Shown here one piece after another: positions 12,372 to 25,663 of a stretch of 64,000 nucleotides of DNA. Under the pieces are notes generated by a model. That model had not been told where the DNA came from. It saw only the letters and a list, made by a program, of their open reading frames with translations, and searched no databases. The stretch's first letter is position 1; every line of letters starts with the position of its first letter. The DNA comes from Lumbricus rubellus (taxonomy: Eukaryota > Annelida > Clitellata > Crassiclitellata > Lumbricidae): contig OX243815.1 of NCBI GenBank assembly GCA_945859605.1, forward strand, positions 42,295,459 to 42,359,458, in the 5' to 3' direction. Made by a program: the position numbers and the translations under genes.

Positions 12372-15357
12372 TGTCCTTAGCTGCAGTGTCCACCTCCACG
12401 TTTATATGACAAGCTTGCGTGTGGATGGCATGGAAACGTGCATGCTGTTTCAATAAAATGACGATTTATTGCGAGGGCAATCGTCGTTTTGATCTTCCTT
12501 CTTCAAGCGGTCGTATAAAACTCAAACGAAATACTTGAGTCAAGCACTAAACAGGAAATACCCGCATTGTCTGCAGTTAACGTTCAGCAATTATACTAAA
12601 ACCCAAGGCTAGAAAGAGAGGAGAACATGGGCGGAGACTTAGGGGAGGGACAGGGGAGGTCCCCCCTCAATGAATGAAAGAGAGAAGAAGTGGACGACAG
12701 ATGGTAGAAATAGAGGCATGAATTGTGGAGTGCGGTGGAGTAGTGGAGTAGTGGTACCTTGGAGCCGGATGGTTCCAGGTTTGAATCCACTTCAAGCCGC
12801 CGAGTAAACGGACCTTGAACAAGTTCTTCACTCGTAATTGCTCGTGCGCTTCTGCATGAAACTCAGTGTGCAGTGTTCGCGCTGTAGTCGGGAGCGCCTC
12901 TGAGTAGCAGCGTCTACACTTCAACCCTGAATAATCGAGTTTTCCGGTGTCAGATGAAAATCCGCGGAGGTCAGGCCAACTTAGCCAAGATAGCAGCGTG
13001 GTGCTACATGTATACAGTGGTAGAACTATAGTGACTGTTTGTTCCTCCGCACTCTAGAGGACTGGAACATTAACTTTTTCCAACATGTGCAATAGTGCAC
13101 CAGCTCTTGTTTCTGTGTTTCTGATTGATCATACAATTTTACACTCCAGCGGTGAACGTTTATTCACATTTTGTCCAATCCTATTATATTCCCTGCGGCT
13201 AACAAATTGACAGATCTAGCATTTTCCTTCATCTGCCTTAATTCTTACTGGTTTTTTGTTTGTGTTTCCGATTCACCAGTGTCGGTTGTTTCAACCCAGC
13301 TCTGACGATCGCATTATTGATCGCTGGATGTGGGGGAGCCGATGAATTCCGTCTGCTTCATTGGAGATTGGCGCTATGCTTGATTGGAGCTCAGATGCTG
13401 GCTGGACTTAATGGAGTAGCCTTAGCTCGGGTAAGTCCATTAATTTGGGGTCGATTCCTATGGTCTTTCTTATCGGTGATGGATTCTTGTTTAGCGGACG
13501 AAGATTTACACGTAGATATATATAGATGTATAGAAAGATCGTGATCGTAATCGTATAAACACTGAACTTCTACACTATCTTGTGGGGCGCGGTGGTGTAG
13601 TGGTGGCGTCGTTGCCTTGGAGCCAGAAGGTTCGAGGTTCGAATCCACCTCACTGCGTAAGGACCTTGGGCAAGTCCTTCACTCACATTTGCTCAGCGCT
13701 TCGGCGTGAAACTCCGATGCAGTGTCCGCTCTGCATTCGGGAGCGCCTCTGAGTAGATAGAGCTTGAAGGGGCGCTATAACAAGTGCACATACAAACAAA
13801 TATAGAAAGATCGTGATCGTAATCGTATAAACACTGAACTTCTACACTATACCCACAAAAGCTAAGTTGCGGGGGACTAGCTTACAGCAGGCGCTCAATC
13901 AAAACAAAGTCGATAGGTCCGGAGGGTCAGGCAGGATTTCTTGACCAAGATGCCTTGATGAGCGCCTGTAGACTATTTTGGGATCAGTCTGTGCTATCAT
14001 CGTGGTCTGTGCTATTGCTCCTTTCTAGCTATTATCATGACACGATTTGATGCATGCGCATGCGCGTGGAACGTATGTATGTGATGCCATCTAGTGACTA
14101 CCTCAAGTACACCTATATAAAATAATTTATTATTGTTTTACTAAGGCTTAGCGTTAGCCTAACCACAACCATAAACATGACGATTGCATGACGATAACTG
14201 CCCTCAGTAATGCTATTCCTATTACAATCGATGTATCTTTCGATGTTGATACTATAATTGCAGCTAAAAGTATCACCAAAATTTATATTTATATAGCGCC
14301 TATAACGATTAGATCTACTTAATTATACAGCTAGGCTAGGAAACGTTCTAGGAGCTCATGTTGTCATGAAATAGCCTATAATATGCAACTTTTCATCCAT
14401 AGTCTTAGCAATTCTAAGAGGAATTATTCGTGTGGCAACTTATTATTAGATACATGCATGAAATAATATTATCAAAATTAGCCGTGATATTGTCATACCA
14501 ATTTACACGCAGTTTATAAACAGCATTGCTATGGCAATTAGCAGCACTTTGATTGCAATTTCACTTGAAGAAATTAATGCTTTTGGAATTGTGATGAACG
14601 CTATATGGAAGCCTTTTGGATTAGATCTATGGTATAGGCCTATACTATAATAGGTCTATTCTGCTACATAATATTATGAAGTAAACCGTGTACGTGATTG
14701 AACGTCAATCGACTAAACGAAGTGTTCATGCGTGCAAGCAAAACAGACACAAACACACACATACGCACACGCACACACGTACAAACACAAGCACAAACAC
14801 ACACCCAAGCACACGCAAGCACACGCAAGCACACACACAAACACATACACAATCATACACACGCACAAACAAACACACGCACAAGCACACACCCAAGCAC
14901 ACGCAAGCACACACACACACGCACAAACACATAGGCCTACACACACGCACAAACACATACACACTCACACACACGCACTAACACATACAAAACACACACG
15001 CACAAGCACACACGCATAAAACACAGACAAACACACAAATACACATGCACAAACATACACAAGCACACACACAAAACACACATGCACAAACATACACACA
15101 GGCGAAGTCACCAATCCGTTGAACAAACTAACCGACCATTTCTTCATAAATCGATTCTACTTATTAGTTTTCTGTTAACGGTCGTCGTGCCTGGCGATGA
15201 TGATGATGATGACGATGATGATGATGATGATGATGATGACGACGACGACGACGATGACGACGATGATGACGATGATGACGATGATGATGAGGAGGAGGAG
15301 GAGGATGATTACGACGACGACGTCGACGTCGACGACGACGACGATGATGATGATGAC

Positions 15358-15391
<34 letters not shown>

Positions 15392-18300
15392 CTGTTGCCT
15401 TTGTTACGCCCCATCCCCCCCCCACCCCACCCCACTCTCCCCAACTAATTTAGAACAAACCATCACGCTTCGGCTGCCGCACTGCATACTTATTTACACA
15501 AGCGTTCTCGGCTGATGATGCACGTCAATATGATATAAAAGCCAAGGAGAAAGTAACATCATTGCGAGAAGTGCTTCAATCCGGCAAAGAAGCCATGGCC
15601 ACCTTCGTCGTCTCATGATAAAAGATTGCGGCTGTTTATCGACTCAAGTCCTCCGGGACATCTTCTTCGCTCGGTGAAAAAAAATCGTTAAAAGTGTATT
15701 GAAACTGTTAGCGGAATGAGTTGCACCACTTACCTAGATGCATGCAAACGATCCGATGAAGATGTCTGTCAAGCACTTAAACAAACATACATGTACTCGG
15801 ACTAAGTGCAATAGGGATATACGCAGCTGGTAAAGCTCTTCGCATTGGATGCTTTCAGATTTCGGCTGAGCACTTTGTCATACTTCCACGGACTTGATGC
15901 TTTAGGCAGGAACCGATGAAGTTATAGTTCGCATTGGATCCCTGCAGGATGGAATGAAAGATGATATTTTGTTTCGTAGATTCCGCGCATGCTTTTGAAA
16001 GGTTCAGACTATTTTATCCCGCCGTACATTCAGACATTCTTAATCATACAGTTTTCGCTGTTTTCTTTATGTCTCTCTGCCTCTAGTTCAGACTCAATGC
16101 AAACATAGACTACACTTTTTGCTACCTCCTGCTTTGGGGATCCAGGGTTTTTGGGAGGGGCGGACGATGAAACCGCTGAGGCGCGTGGCGCTGATCAGTG
16201 GAGGATGTTTAACTCGCTACCTCTCGCACTCTACGCCAGCTTGTTATCCGTTACACTACTAGGCCCTCCTCCTTTATCCAGGCTTGAGATTGGCACTGCA
16301 AACGGTGGCGGAGTATTCAACTTTCTCGTTCACGCTCATGTATTTCATTGTACGTTCCAAGGACAGTTGCTCTATATACTCAGCCTCCCTCATTGTAGCT
16401 GCCAATCAGAAAGCATAATTGTACCATTGATACCTGTGGCTTCATGCTCACGGTTGCACTCACTAATGACAACCAACCATAGGTCCAACAGGTGGCCTCG
16501 ATAATTGGCTCCATCTCCTGAGGCACCACTTGTCTGTGTAGTGCATGTTGCACGTCATTGGCATATTATCATCACGTCATGGGCATATTATCATCACGTC
16601 ATGGACATATTGTTATCACGTCATGAGCATATTATCATCACGGTATGAACATATCATCATCATGTCATGGGCATATCATCATCATCACGTCTTGAGCATA
16701 TTATCATCACGTCATGGCATATCATCATCACGTCATGGGCATATTATCAACACGTCATGGGCATATCATCATCACGTCATTGGCATATCATCATCACGTC
16801 ATGGGTATATCATCGTCACGTCATGGGCGTATTATCATCACGTCATGGTATATCATCATCACGTCATGGGCATATTACCATCACGTCATGGGTTTATTAT
16901 CAACACGACGTCGTCATGAACATATTACCATCACGTCATGGGCATATTATCATCACGTCATGGGCATATTACCATCACGTCATGGGCATATTATCAACAC
17001 GTCATGGGCATATCATCATCGTCACGTCATGGGCATATTATCAACACGTCATGGGCATATCATCATCACGTCATGGGCATATTATCATCATGTCATGAGC
17101 ATATTATAATCACGTCATGGGTATATTATAATCACGTCATGGGCATATTATCATCATGTCATGGGCATATTATAATCACGTCATGGGCATATTATAATCA
17201 CGTCATGGGCATATTATCGTCACGTCATGAGTAGGGTGAATATGGATCTAGTACGACCAATTATCACGTGACCAGTGACGTCATCTTAATTAGGTCATCT
17301 TAATTAGGTCATCCTAATTAGGTCATCTTAATTAGGTCATCTTAATTAGGTCATTTTACTAATTAGCCTATTATAATAGGCAGGGCATATTAATTATCCT
17401 ATTATATTAATTAGTATATTAATTAACTTATAGTAATTAGGTAATTATATTAGTAATAGTAATTAGTTAACCCTAACTAGCAGCGGTAAAGGGCCTAACC
17501 GGGTATGCGTCATCGGTAATGCGTCATCGGTAGCGCCACTGTACTGACATCCACGACATCTCTCCCTCCCCATCTCCCTCTTCCTCTCCCTCCCCCTCTC
17601 TCACCATCTCTTTATGTATCCATCTCTCGAGAATGACTCATCGAAGGCCCCGCAGCATATTCTGGCTTCTGCACTGGCTTCCACCACCCCTCTCCCTCTC
17701 CCTCTTCCCCCTCCTCTCTCCCTCTCCCCTCCTCTCTTCCTCTCCCTCCCCCTCTCCCACCATCTCTTCATGTATCCCTCTCTTGGAAACGCATCATCAG
17801 AGGCACTGCCATACAATATTCAACAGCCTCTCTTCCTCTCCCCTCCCCTCTCCCACTCCCTCCCCTCTCTATGTATTCCTCTCGCCATCTCTCTACCTCC
17901 CCACATTCTCCCTCCCCCCCTCTCTCTCTCTCTCTCCGCCTCTCCCAGCGAAGTCCATTGCCCATTGTCACAGCGAGCCGAACACGGCTTTCAAGTAGGT
18001 AATTACACCCCTTCATCTCTCTGTCGCGGCGGAGTCCGACCATCTGCCACGGGGAGGCCACCCATCAATATAAGACTTTTGGCTGGGGACACCACAAATA
18101 TTTTCTTATACTTGAACAATACAAAACAACATATAATATTCTCGGATGAGTGGCGTTTCACTCTAAAGACCTTCCCCTCACCCTCCAACCCTCCATTCCA
18201 AACCCCTACACACAAATTTACCTTATACGAGTAAGAACCAACCAATCACGAAGCAGGAAACCTTAGCGACGAACCAATAAGGCGACGAGAATCCCATCAT

Positions 18301-21300
18301 ATGACTAAGAAATATAATCATTATTCGCCATTTTATTCAAAAATATCAATAAATCAGACATTTTTACATTTAAATCACACAATATTAAGTATTTCATACC
18401 TCATTATCCAAAAATTATAGCAGCATTTCTTTAAGTCAAACACAAAAACCTAAGAATTCATGTACGGTCAAATTCCAACATGGCGTCCTTCCCAACTTTC
18501 CCGTATAGTCAAACACAAAAACCTAAGAATTCATGTACGGTCAAATTCCAACATGGCGTCCTTCACAATTATTATGTATAGTCAAACACAAAAACCTAAA
18601 AATCCATGCACGGCCAAATTCCAATATGGCGTCCTTCACAATTTTCTCCAAGTCAAACGCAAAAACCTAAGAATCCAGCAACGGGCAAAAACCAATATGG
18701 CGGCCTTTCCAAGTATTATGCATCGTCAAACGTAAAAACCTAAGAATCTATGTACGGTCAAATTCCAATATGGCGCCCTTCCCAAGTAATATGCATCGTC
18801 AAACGTAAAAACCTAAGAATCTATGTACGGGCAAATTCCAATATGGCGCCCTTCCCAATTTTCTCCAAGTCAAACACAAAAACCTAAGAAGTCATGTACG
18901 GTCAAATTCCAATATGGCGTCCTTCCCAATTATTATGCATAGTCAAACGTAAAAACCTAAGAATCCATGTACAATCAAATTCCAATATGGCGTCCTTCCC
19001 AATTATTATTCATAGTCAAACGTAAAAACCTAAGAAACCAACAGCGGTCAAATTCCAATATGGCGTCCTTCCCAATTAATATGCATAGTCAAACGTAAAA
19101 ACCTAAGAATCCATGTACGGCCAAATTCCAACATGGCGGCCTTCCCAATTTTCTCCAAGTCAAACACAAAAACCTAAGAATTCATGTACAGTCGAATTCC
19201 AACATGGCGCCCTTCCCAATTATTGTGCATAGTCAAACACAAAAACCTAAGAATTCATGTAAGTTCAAATTCCAATATGGCGTCCTTCCCAATTATTATG
19301 CATAGTCAAACGTAAAAACCTAAGAATCCATGTACGGCCAAATTCCAACATGGCAGCCTTCCCAATTTTCTCCAAGTCAAACACAAAAACCTAAGAATTC
19401 ATGTACAGTCGAATTCCAACATGGCACCCTTCCCAATTATTATGTATAGTCAAACGCAAAAACCTAAGAATCCAGCAACGGGCAATTTCCAATATGGCGG
19501 CCTTCCCAATTTTTATGTATAGTCAAACACAAAAACCTAAGAATCCATGTACGGTCAAATTCCAACATGGCGTCCTTCCCAATTTTTATGTATAGTCAAA
19601 CGCAAAAACTGAAGAAGAGGGTAATCATCCTTTCCCAATATAGCGCCCTTTAATAGTCATCATCTCCCAAGGTGGCGCTCGTGCAGTCTTTCCTGGCCAT
19701 TCGCGCTCAAACAACATATACACAGGCAATTTTTTCACAAACGCTAAGTCCAAATAATGCAAATACACACAACTTTCTAGGCGCAAGGTGGAACACCAAC
19801 ATACTTTCACACACACACACACACGTACATACACAAAGACACACAAACACACACAAACACACACACACACATACACACAAACTCGAAATACATGAAAACT
19901 CACATCCTTCTATTCACAAGGCATTCTTCCTCATAAAGGAACAGTCAAGTAACTCATATAACTTTAAACTCCAAAGATGGCGCACAAGTTGCCATTCTTG
20001 GTCATGTAAGAACACAAACCATAAATTCGTCGTACATTTCTTTCAACAGGTGGCGCTTTTACTTAAATATTAACATATTACATATCAAATATGCGAAATT
20101 CTCAAGAATACATTCAACAACATGCACCTTTTCAACATGCGCAGGAACGAGTGGAAGTAGCAGAGGGCGGGTAAAGCACTTAGGCAATTGAGCTCTTCAA
20201 TTTCTATCACAAACACACATCCTTTAATCAACTTTTCTGGCTTAGATGTTAAACTTTACATGGAACAACGAAGGATGTCTGTTTTGTAAGGCAAGCACTT
20301 GAAGAGTATGATGGCATAGCGATACGAGTTGAACACTGACAAAGCGAAATTACGAATATGTTAGATGTGTGAGCGGGCAGAACTTGAACTTTTTAATGTA
20401 AGACACGAACTTTTGCAATTGTGAGAAAACAAATTTATAATTTATGTAGTGTGAAACACAGAAATGCATGTCGAATGTGGCAAGTTGGAGAAATATGGAG
20501 TGGGCGAAGTGGGTATTCTTATGTTTGTGGAAACAAAGGCATACATTATTTGTAAAATGACAACAATTTTGGTAAACTGTGAACATAGTGAGCGAAGAAA
20601 TGTAACTTAGGGGTACAAGTGGCCAATTGCAAGGCTTTTTATGGTTAAGAGCGTTAGGCTGGTGAAGCGCAGGGGTGGGGAGGGGGTTCCATTCTTAAGT
20701 TTGTGAAAACAAAGGTGCTCATTATTTGTAACATGACGCCAATTTTGGCAAAATGCCAAAATATTGTACGTAGAAACACGAATTAGGGGTACGAGTGGCG
20801 CATTGCAACGCGTATTAGGGGTAGCAGACACGCGAAACATAGCAGAAATCTGCAATCGTCAACTCTGAAAACGCTAAGGCCGAAATTTTCCAACGCGCAA
20901 AATCGACCGGCGGCACTTTCGAGCGGTGCGGCGGCGGCGTCGGCGGCGAGCGCCCCGTCCCACACGGACGACCACGGACCCAGTGGCGAGGAGACGACGA
21001 GGCCCGGTTTCCCAATTAGATCAGGCTTTGACTCGTAGAAGTTAAAGTCGAATACGCTCCGACACAGCTCTTTCAAAAACTTCCTTCACCCGAAATACGC
21101 ATGAGTCTTTAACTTCATACGAGCCAAAGCAGGATCGATTGGGAAAGCGGGCCTCGTCGCCGCCACGCCGCTGGGTCCGAGGTCGTCCGTGAGGGCGGGG
21201 GAGCTCACCGCCGCCGCCGCTGCCGCACCGCTCGAAAGTGCCGCCGGTCGATTTTGCGCGTTGGAAAATTTCGGCCTTAGCGTTTTCAGAGTTGACGATT

Positions 21301-24300
21301 GCAGATTTCTGCTATGTTTCGCGTGTCTGCTACCCCTAATACGCGTTGCAATGCGCCACTCGTACCCCTAATTCGTGTTTCTACGTACAATATTTTGGCA
21401 TTTTGCCAAAATTGGCGTCATGTTACAAATAATGAGCACCTTTGTTTTCACAAACTTAAGAATGGAACCCCCTCCCCACCCCTGCGCTTCACCAGCCTAA
21501 CGCTCTTAACCATAAAAAGCCTTGCAATTGGCCACTTGTACCCCTAAGTTACATTTCTTCGCTCACTATGTTCACAGTTTACCAAAATTGTTGTCATTTT
21601 ACAAATAATGTATGCCTTTGTTTCCACAAACATAAGAATACCCACTTCGCCCACTCCATATTTCTCCAACTTGCCACATTCGACATGCATTTCTGTGTTT
21701 CACACTACATAAATTATAAATTTGTTTTCTCACAATTGCAAAAGTTCGTGTCTTACATTAAAAAGTTCAAGTTCTGCCCGCTCACACATCTAACATATTC
21801 GTAATTTCGCTTTGTCAGTGTTCAACTCGTATCGCTATGCCATCATACTCTTCAAGTGCTTGCCTTACAAAACAGACATCCTTCGTTGTTCCATGTAAAG
21901 TTTAACATCTAAGCCAGAAAAGTTGATTAAAGGATGTGTGTTTGTGATAGAAATTGAAGAGCTCAATTGCCTAAGTGCTTTACCCGCCCTCTGCTACTTC
22001 CACTCGTTCCTGCGCATGTTGAAAAGGTGCATGTTGTTGAATGTATTCTTGAGAATTTCGCATATTTGATATGTAATATGTTAATATTTAAGTAAAAGCG
22101 CCACCTGTTGAAAGAAATGTACGACGAATTTATGGTTTGTGTTCTTACATGACCAAGAATGGCAACTTGTGCGCCATCTTTGGAGTTTAAAGTTATATGA
22201 GTTACTTGACTGTTCCTTTATGAGGAAGAATGCCTTGTGAATAGAAGGATGTGAGTTTTCATGTATTTCGAGTTTGTGTGTATGTGTGTGTGTGTGTTTG
22301 TGTGTGTTTGTGTGTCTTTGTGTATGTACGTGTGTGTGTGTGTGTGAAAGTATGTTGGTGTTCCACCTTGCGCCTAGAAAGTTGTGTGTATTTGCATTAT
22401 TTGGACTTAGCGTTTGTGAAAAAATTGCCTGTGTATATGTTGTTTGAGCGCGAATGGCCAGGAAAGGCTGCACGAGCGCCACCTTGGGAGATGATGACTA
22501 TTAAAGGGCGCTATATTGGGAAAGGATGATTACCCTCTTCTTCAGTTTTTGCGTTTGACTATACATAAAAATTGGGAAGGACGCCATGTTGGAATTTGAC
22601 CGTACATGGATTCTTAGGTTTTTGTGTTTGACTATACATAAAAATTGGGAAGGCCGCCATATTGGAAATTGCCCGTTGCTGGATTCTTAGGTTTTTGCGT
22701 TTGACTATACATAATAATTGGGAAGGGTGCCATGTTGGAATTCGACTGTACATGAATTCTTAGGTTTTTGTGTTTGACTTGGAGAAAATTGGGAAGGCTG
22801 CCATGTTGGAATTTGGCCGTACATGGATTCTTAGGTTTTTACGTTTGACTATGCATAATAATTGGGAAGGACGCCATATTGGAATTTGAACTTACATGAA
22901 TTCTTAGGTTTTTGTGTTTGACTATGCACAATAATTGGGAAGGGCGCCATGTTGGAATTCGACTGTACATGAATTCTTAGGTTTTTGTGTTTGACTTGGA
23001 GAAAATTGGGAAGGGCGCCATGTTGGAATTTGGCCGTACATGGATTCTTAGGTTTTTACGTTTGACTATGCATATTAATTGGGAAGGACGCCATATTGGA
23101 ATTTGACCGCTGTTGGTTTCTTAGGTTTTTACGTTTGACTATGAATAATAATTGGGAAGGACGCCATATTGGAATTTGATTGTACATGGATTCTTAGGTT
23201 TTTACGTTTGACTATGCATAATAATTGGGAAGGACGCCATATTGGAATTTGACCGTACATGACTTCTTAGGTTTTTGTGTTTGACTTGGAGAAAATTGGG
23301 AAGGGCGCCATATTGGAATTTGCCCGTACATAGATTCTTAGGTTTTTACGTTTGACGATGCATATTACTTGGGAAGGGCGCCATATTGGAATTTGACCGT
23401 ACATAGATTCTTAGGTTTTTACGTTTGACGATGCATAATACTTGGAAAGGCCGCCATATTGGTTTTTGCCCGTTGCTGGATTCTTAGGTTTTTGCGTTTG
23501 ACTTGGAGAAAATTGTGAAGGACGCCATATTGGAATTTGGCCGTGCATGGATTTTTAGGTTTTTGTGTTTGACTATACATAATAATTGTGAAGGACGCCA
23601 TGTTGGAATTTGACCGTACATGAATTCTTAGGTTTTTGTGTTTGACTATACGGGAAAGTTGGGAAGGACGCCATGTTGGAATTTGACCGTACATGAATTC
23701 TTAGGTTTTTGTGTTTGACTTAAAGAAATGCTGCTATAATTTTTGGATAATGAGGTATGAAATACTTAATATTGTGTGATTTAAATGTAAAAATGTCTGA
23801 TTTATTGATATTTTTGAATAAAATGGCGAATAATGATTATATTTCTTAGTCATATGATGGGATTCTCGTCGCCTTATTGGTTCGTCGCTAAGGTTTCCTG
23901 CTTCGTGATTGGTTGGTTCTTACTCGTATAAGGTAAATTTGTGTGTAGGGGTTTGGAATGGAGGGTTGGAGGGTGAGGGGAAGGTCTTTAGAGTGAAACG
24001 CCACTCATCCGAGAATATTATATGTTGTTTTGTATTGTTCAAGTATAAGAAAATATTTGTGGTGTCCCCAGCCAAAAGTCTTATATTGATGGGTGGCCTC
24101 CCCGTGGCAGATGGTCGGACTCCGCCGCGACAGAGAGATGAAGGGGTGTAATTACCTACTTGAAAGCCGTGTTCGGCTCGCTGTGACAATGGGCAATGGA
24201 CTTCGCTGGGAGAGGCGGAGAGAGAGAGAGAGAGGGGGGGAGGGAGAATGTGGGGAGGTAGAGAGATGGCGAGAGGAATACATAGAGAGGGGAGGGAGTG

Positions 24301-25475
24301 GGAGAGGGGAGGGGAGAGGAAGAGAGGCTGTTGAATATTGTATGGCAGTGCCTCTGATGATGCGTTTCCAAGAGATGGATACATGAAGAGATGGTGGGAG
24401 AGGGGGAGGGAGAGGAAGAGAGGAGGGGAGAGGGAGAGAGGAGGGGGAAGAGGGAGAGGGAGAGGGGTGGTGGAAGCCAGTGCAGAAGCCAGAATATGCT
24501 GCGGGGCCTTCGATGAGTCATTCTCGAGAGATGGATACATAAAGAGATGGTGAGAGAGGGGGAGGGAGAGGAAGAGGGAGATGGGGAGGGAGAGATGTCG
24601 TGGATGTCAGTACAGTGGCGCTACCGATGACGCATTACCGATGACGCATACCCGGTTAGGCCCTTTACCGCTGCTAGTTAGGGTTAACTAATTACTATTA
24701 CTAATATAATTACCTAATTACTATAAGTTAATTAATATACTAATTAATATAATAGGATAATTAATATGCCCTGCCTATTATAATAGGCTAATTAGTAAAA
24801 TGACCTAATTAAGATGACCTAATTAAGATGACCTAATTAGGATGACCTAATTAAGATGACCTAATTAAGATGACGTCACTGGTCACGTGATAATTGGTCG
24901 TACTAGATCCATATTCACCCTACTGTCATGGCATATTATCATCATGTAATGGGCATATTATCATCACGTCATGGACATATTATTATCACGTCATGGGCAA
25001 TGGGCATATTATCATCACGTCATGGGCATAATTATTACCATCAAACAATAACCTTTTTTCTTCAAGGCCAAATGCTGGCATAAAAATCTACGCTGATTTT
25101 TTAGGCGCCAGTTTATTTTTCAGGCATAAATTGCAACACATGTACATCAATGATGAGCTTGAGGTCGGTGAAGTTGGTGGGGAGGTGTGGGGGTCAAAAT
25201 CCCCCGTCTAGATTTCTGCTCCATCACCTGCTTCCTCATGGACAACTCGGTTATAGAATGAGCGCATTGACCACGCAGTGCACTGTGTCGGTGAAAGATA
25301 AGACGGCGAAGGAGAGGGCTGGCCGGTCGAGGTTAAGTAAAGTCATTGCTGGCACTGTATACTACATGCCCATGCATGACTGAAGCTGCCTCAGGGGTGT
25401 TGCTTAAGGGAGGGGGAACTGCTGATGCTTTTCGCCTTTTTCTTATAACATACTTCAGATGAAGAAGCGTCGATA

Positions 25476-25509
<34 letters not shown>

Positions 25510-25623
25510 GACTATTGGAAGTCAAGCGGTTATACAATATATATATAATTTTATGTATATACATAATATGGCTTGACTCTATTATATGCAACGAAGCGCC
25601 AAAGTATACTTCCGTTATCAGCT

Positions 25624-25663
<40 letters not shown>

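Larger units (their letters stand above)
17230..24924. mobile_element. Giant palindromic (foldback) element, 7,695 bp, 6-bp target duplication
   Basis: Left arm 17230-20932 and right arm 21222-24924 are reverse complements. Mirror positions sum to 42154 along the whole length, so the arms carry no net indel. I found only a few substitutions between them (near 17777, 19136 and 19690). Termini read AGTAGGGTGAATATGG and its complement. Immediately outside, GTCATG is present on both sides (17224-17229 and 24925-24930), and removing the element plus one GTCATG restores a continuous 22-bp minisatellite. Each arm holds, from the outside in: an AATTAGGTCATCTT-type array, a CCCTCTCC tract, about 450 bp of unique DNA, a ~72-bp tandem array and about 1.2 kb of unique DNA with a CA repeat. 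No transposase or other recognisable protein is encoded. A 6-bp duplication is typical of Maverick/Polinton integrases, so cross-mobilisation by such an enzyme is a reasonable inference. Confidence 0.92.

Noticed and set aside
13579..13660. tRNA gene (A and B boxes present)
   Set aside because: There is no cloverleaf with a plausible anticodon stem, and the same head recurs with a common body at other loci, so it is a SINE.
17614..24540. Mirror-image ORFs of up to 206 codons in the palindrome arms
   Set aside because: They lie over CCCTCTCC tracts, the ~72-bp array and CA repeats, and show no domain or codon-level conservation beyond arm identity.
17230..24924. Palindrome as an assembly or missed-adapter read artefact
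   Set aside because: The exact 6-bp duplication, restoration of the flanking minisatellite and the diverged centre all argue for a real insertion. Read-level confirmation is still desirable.
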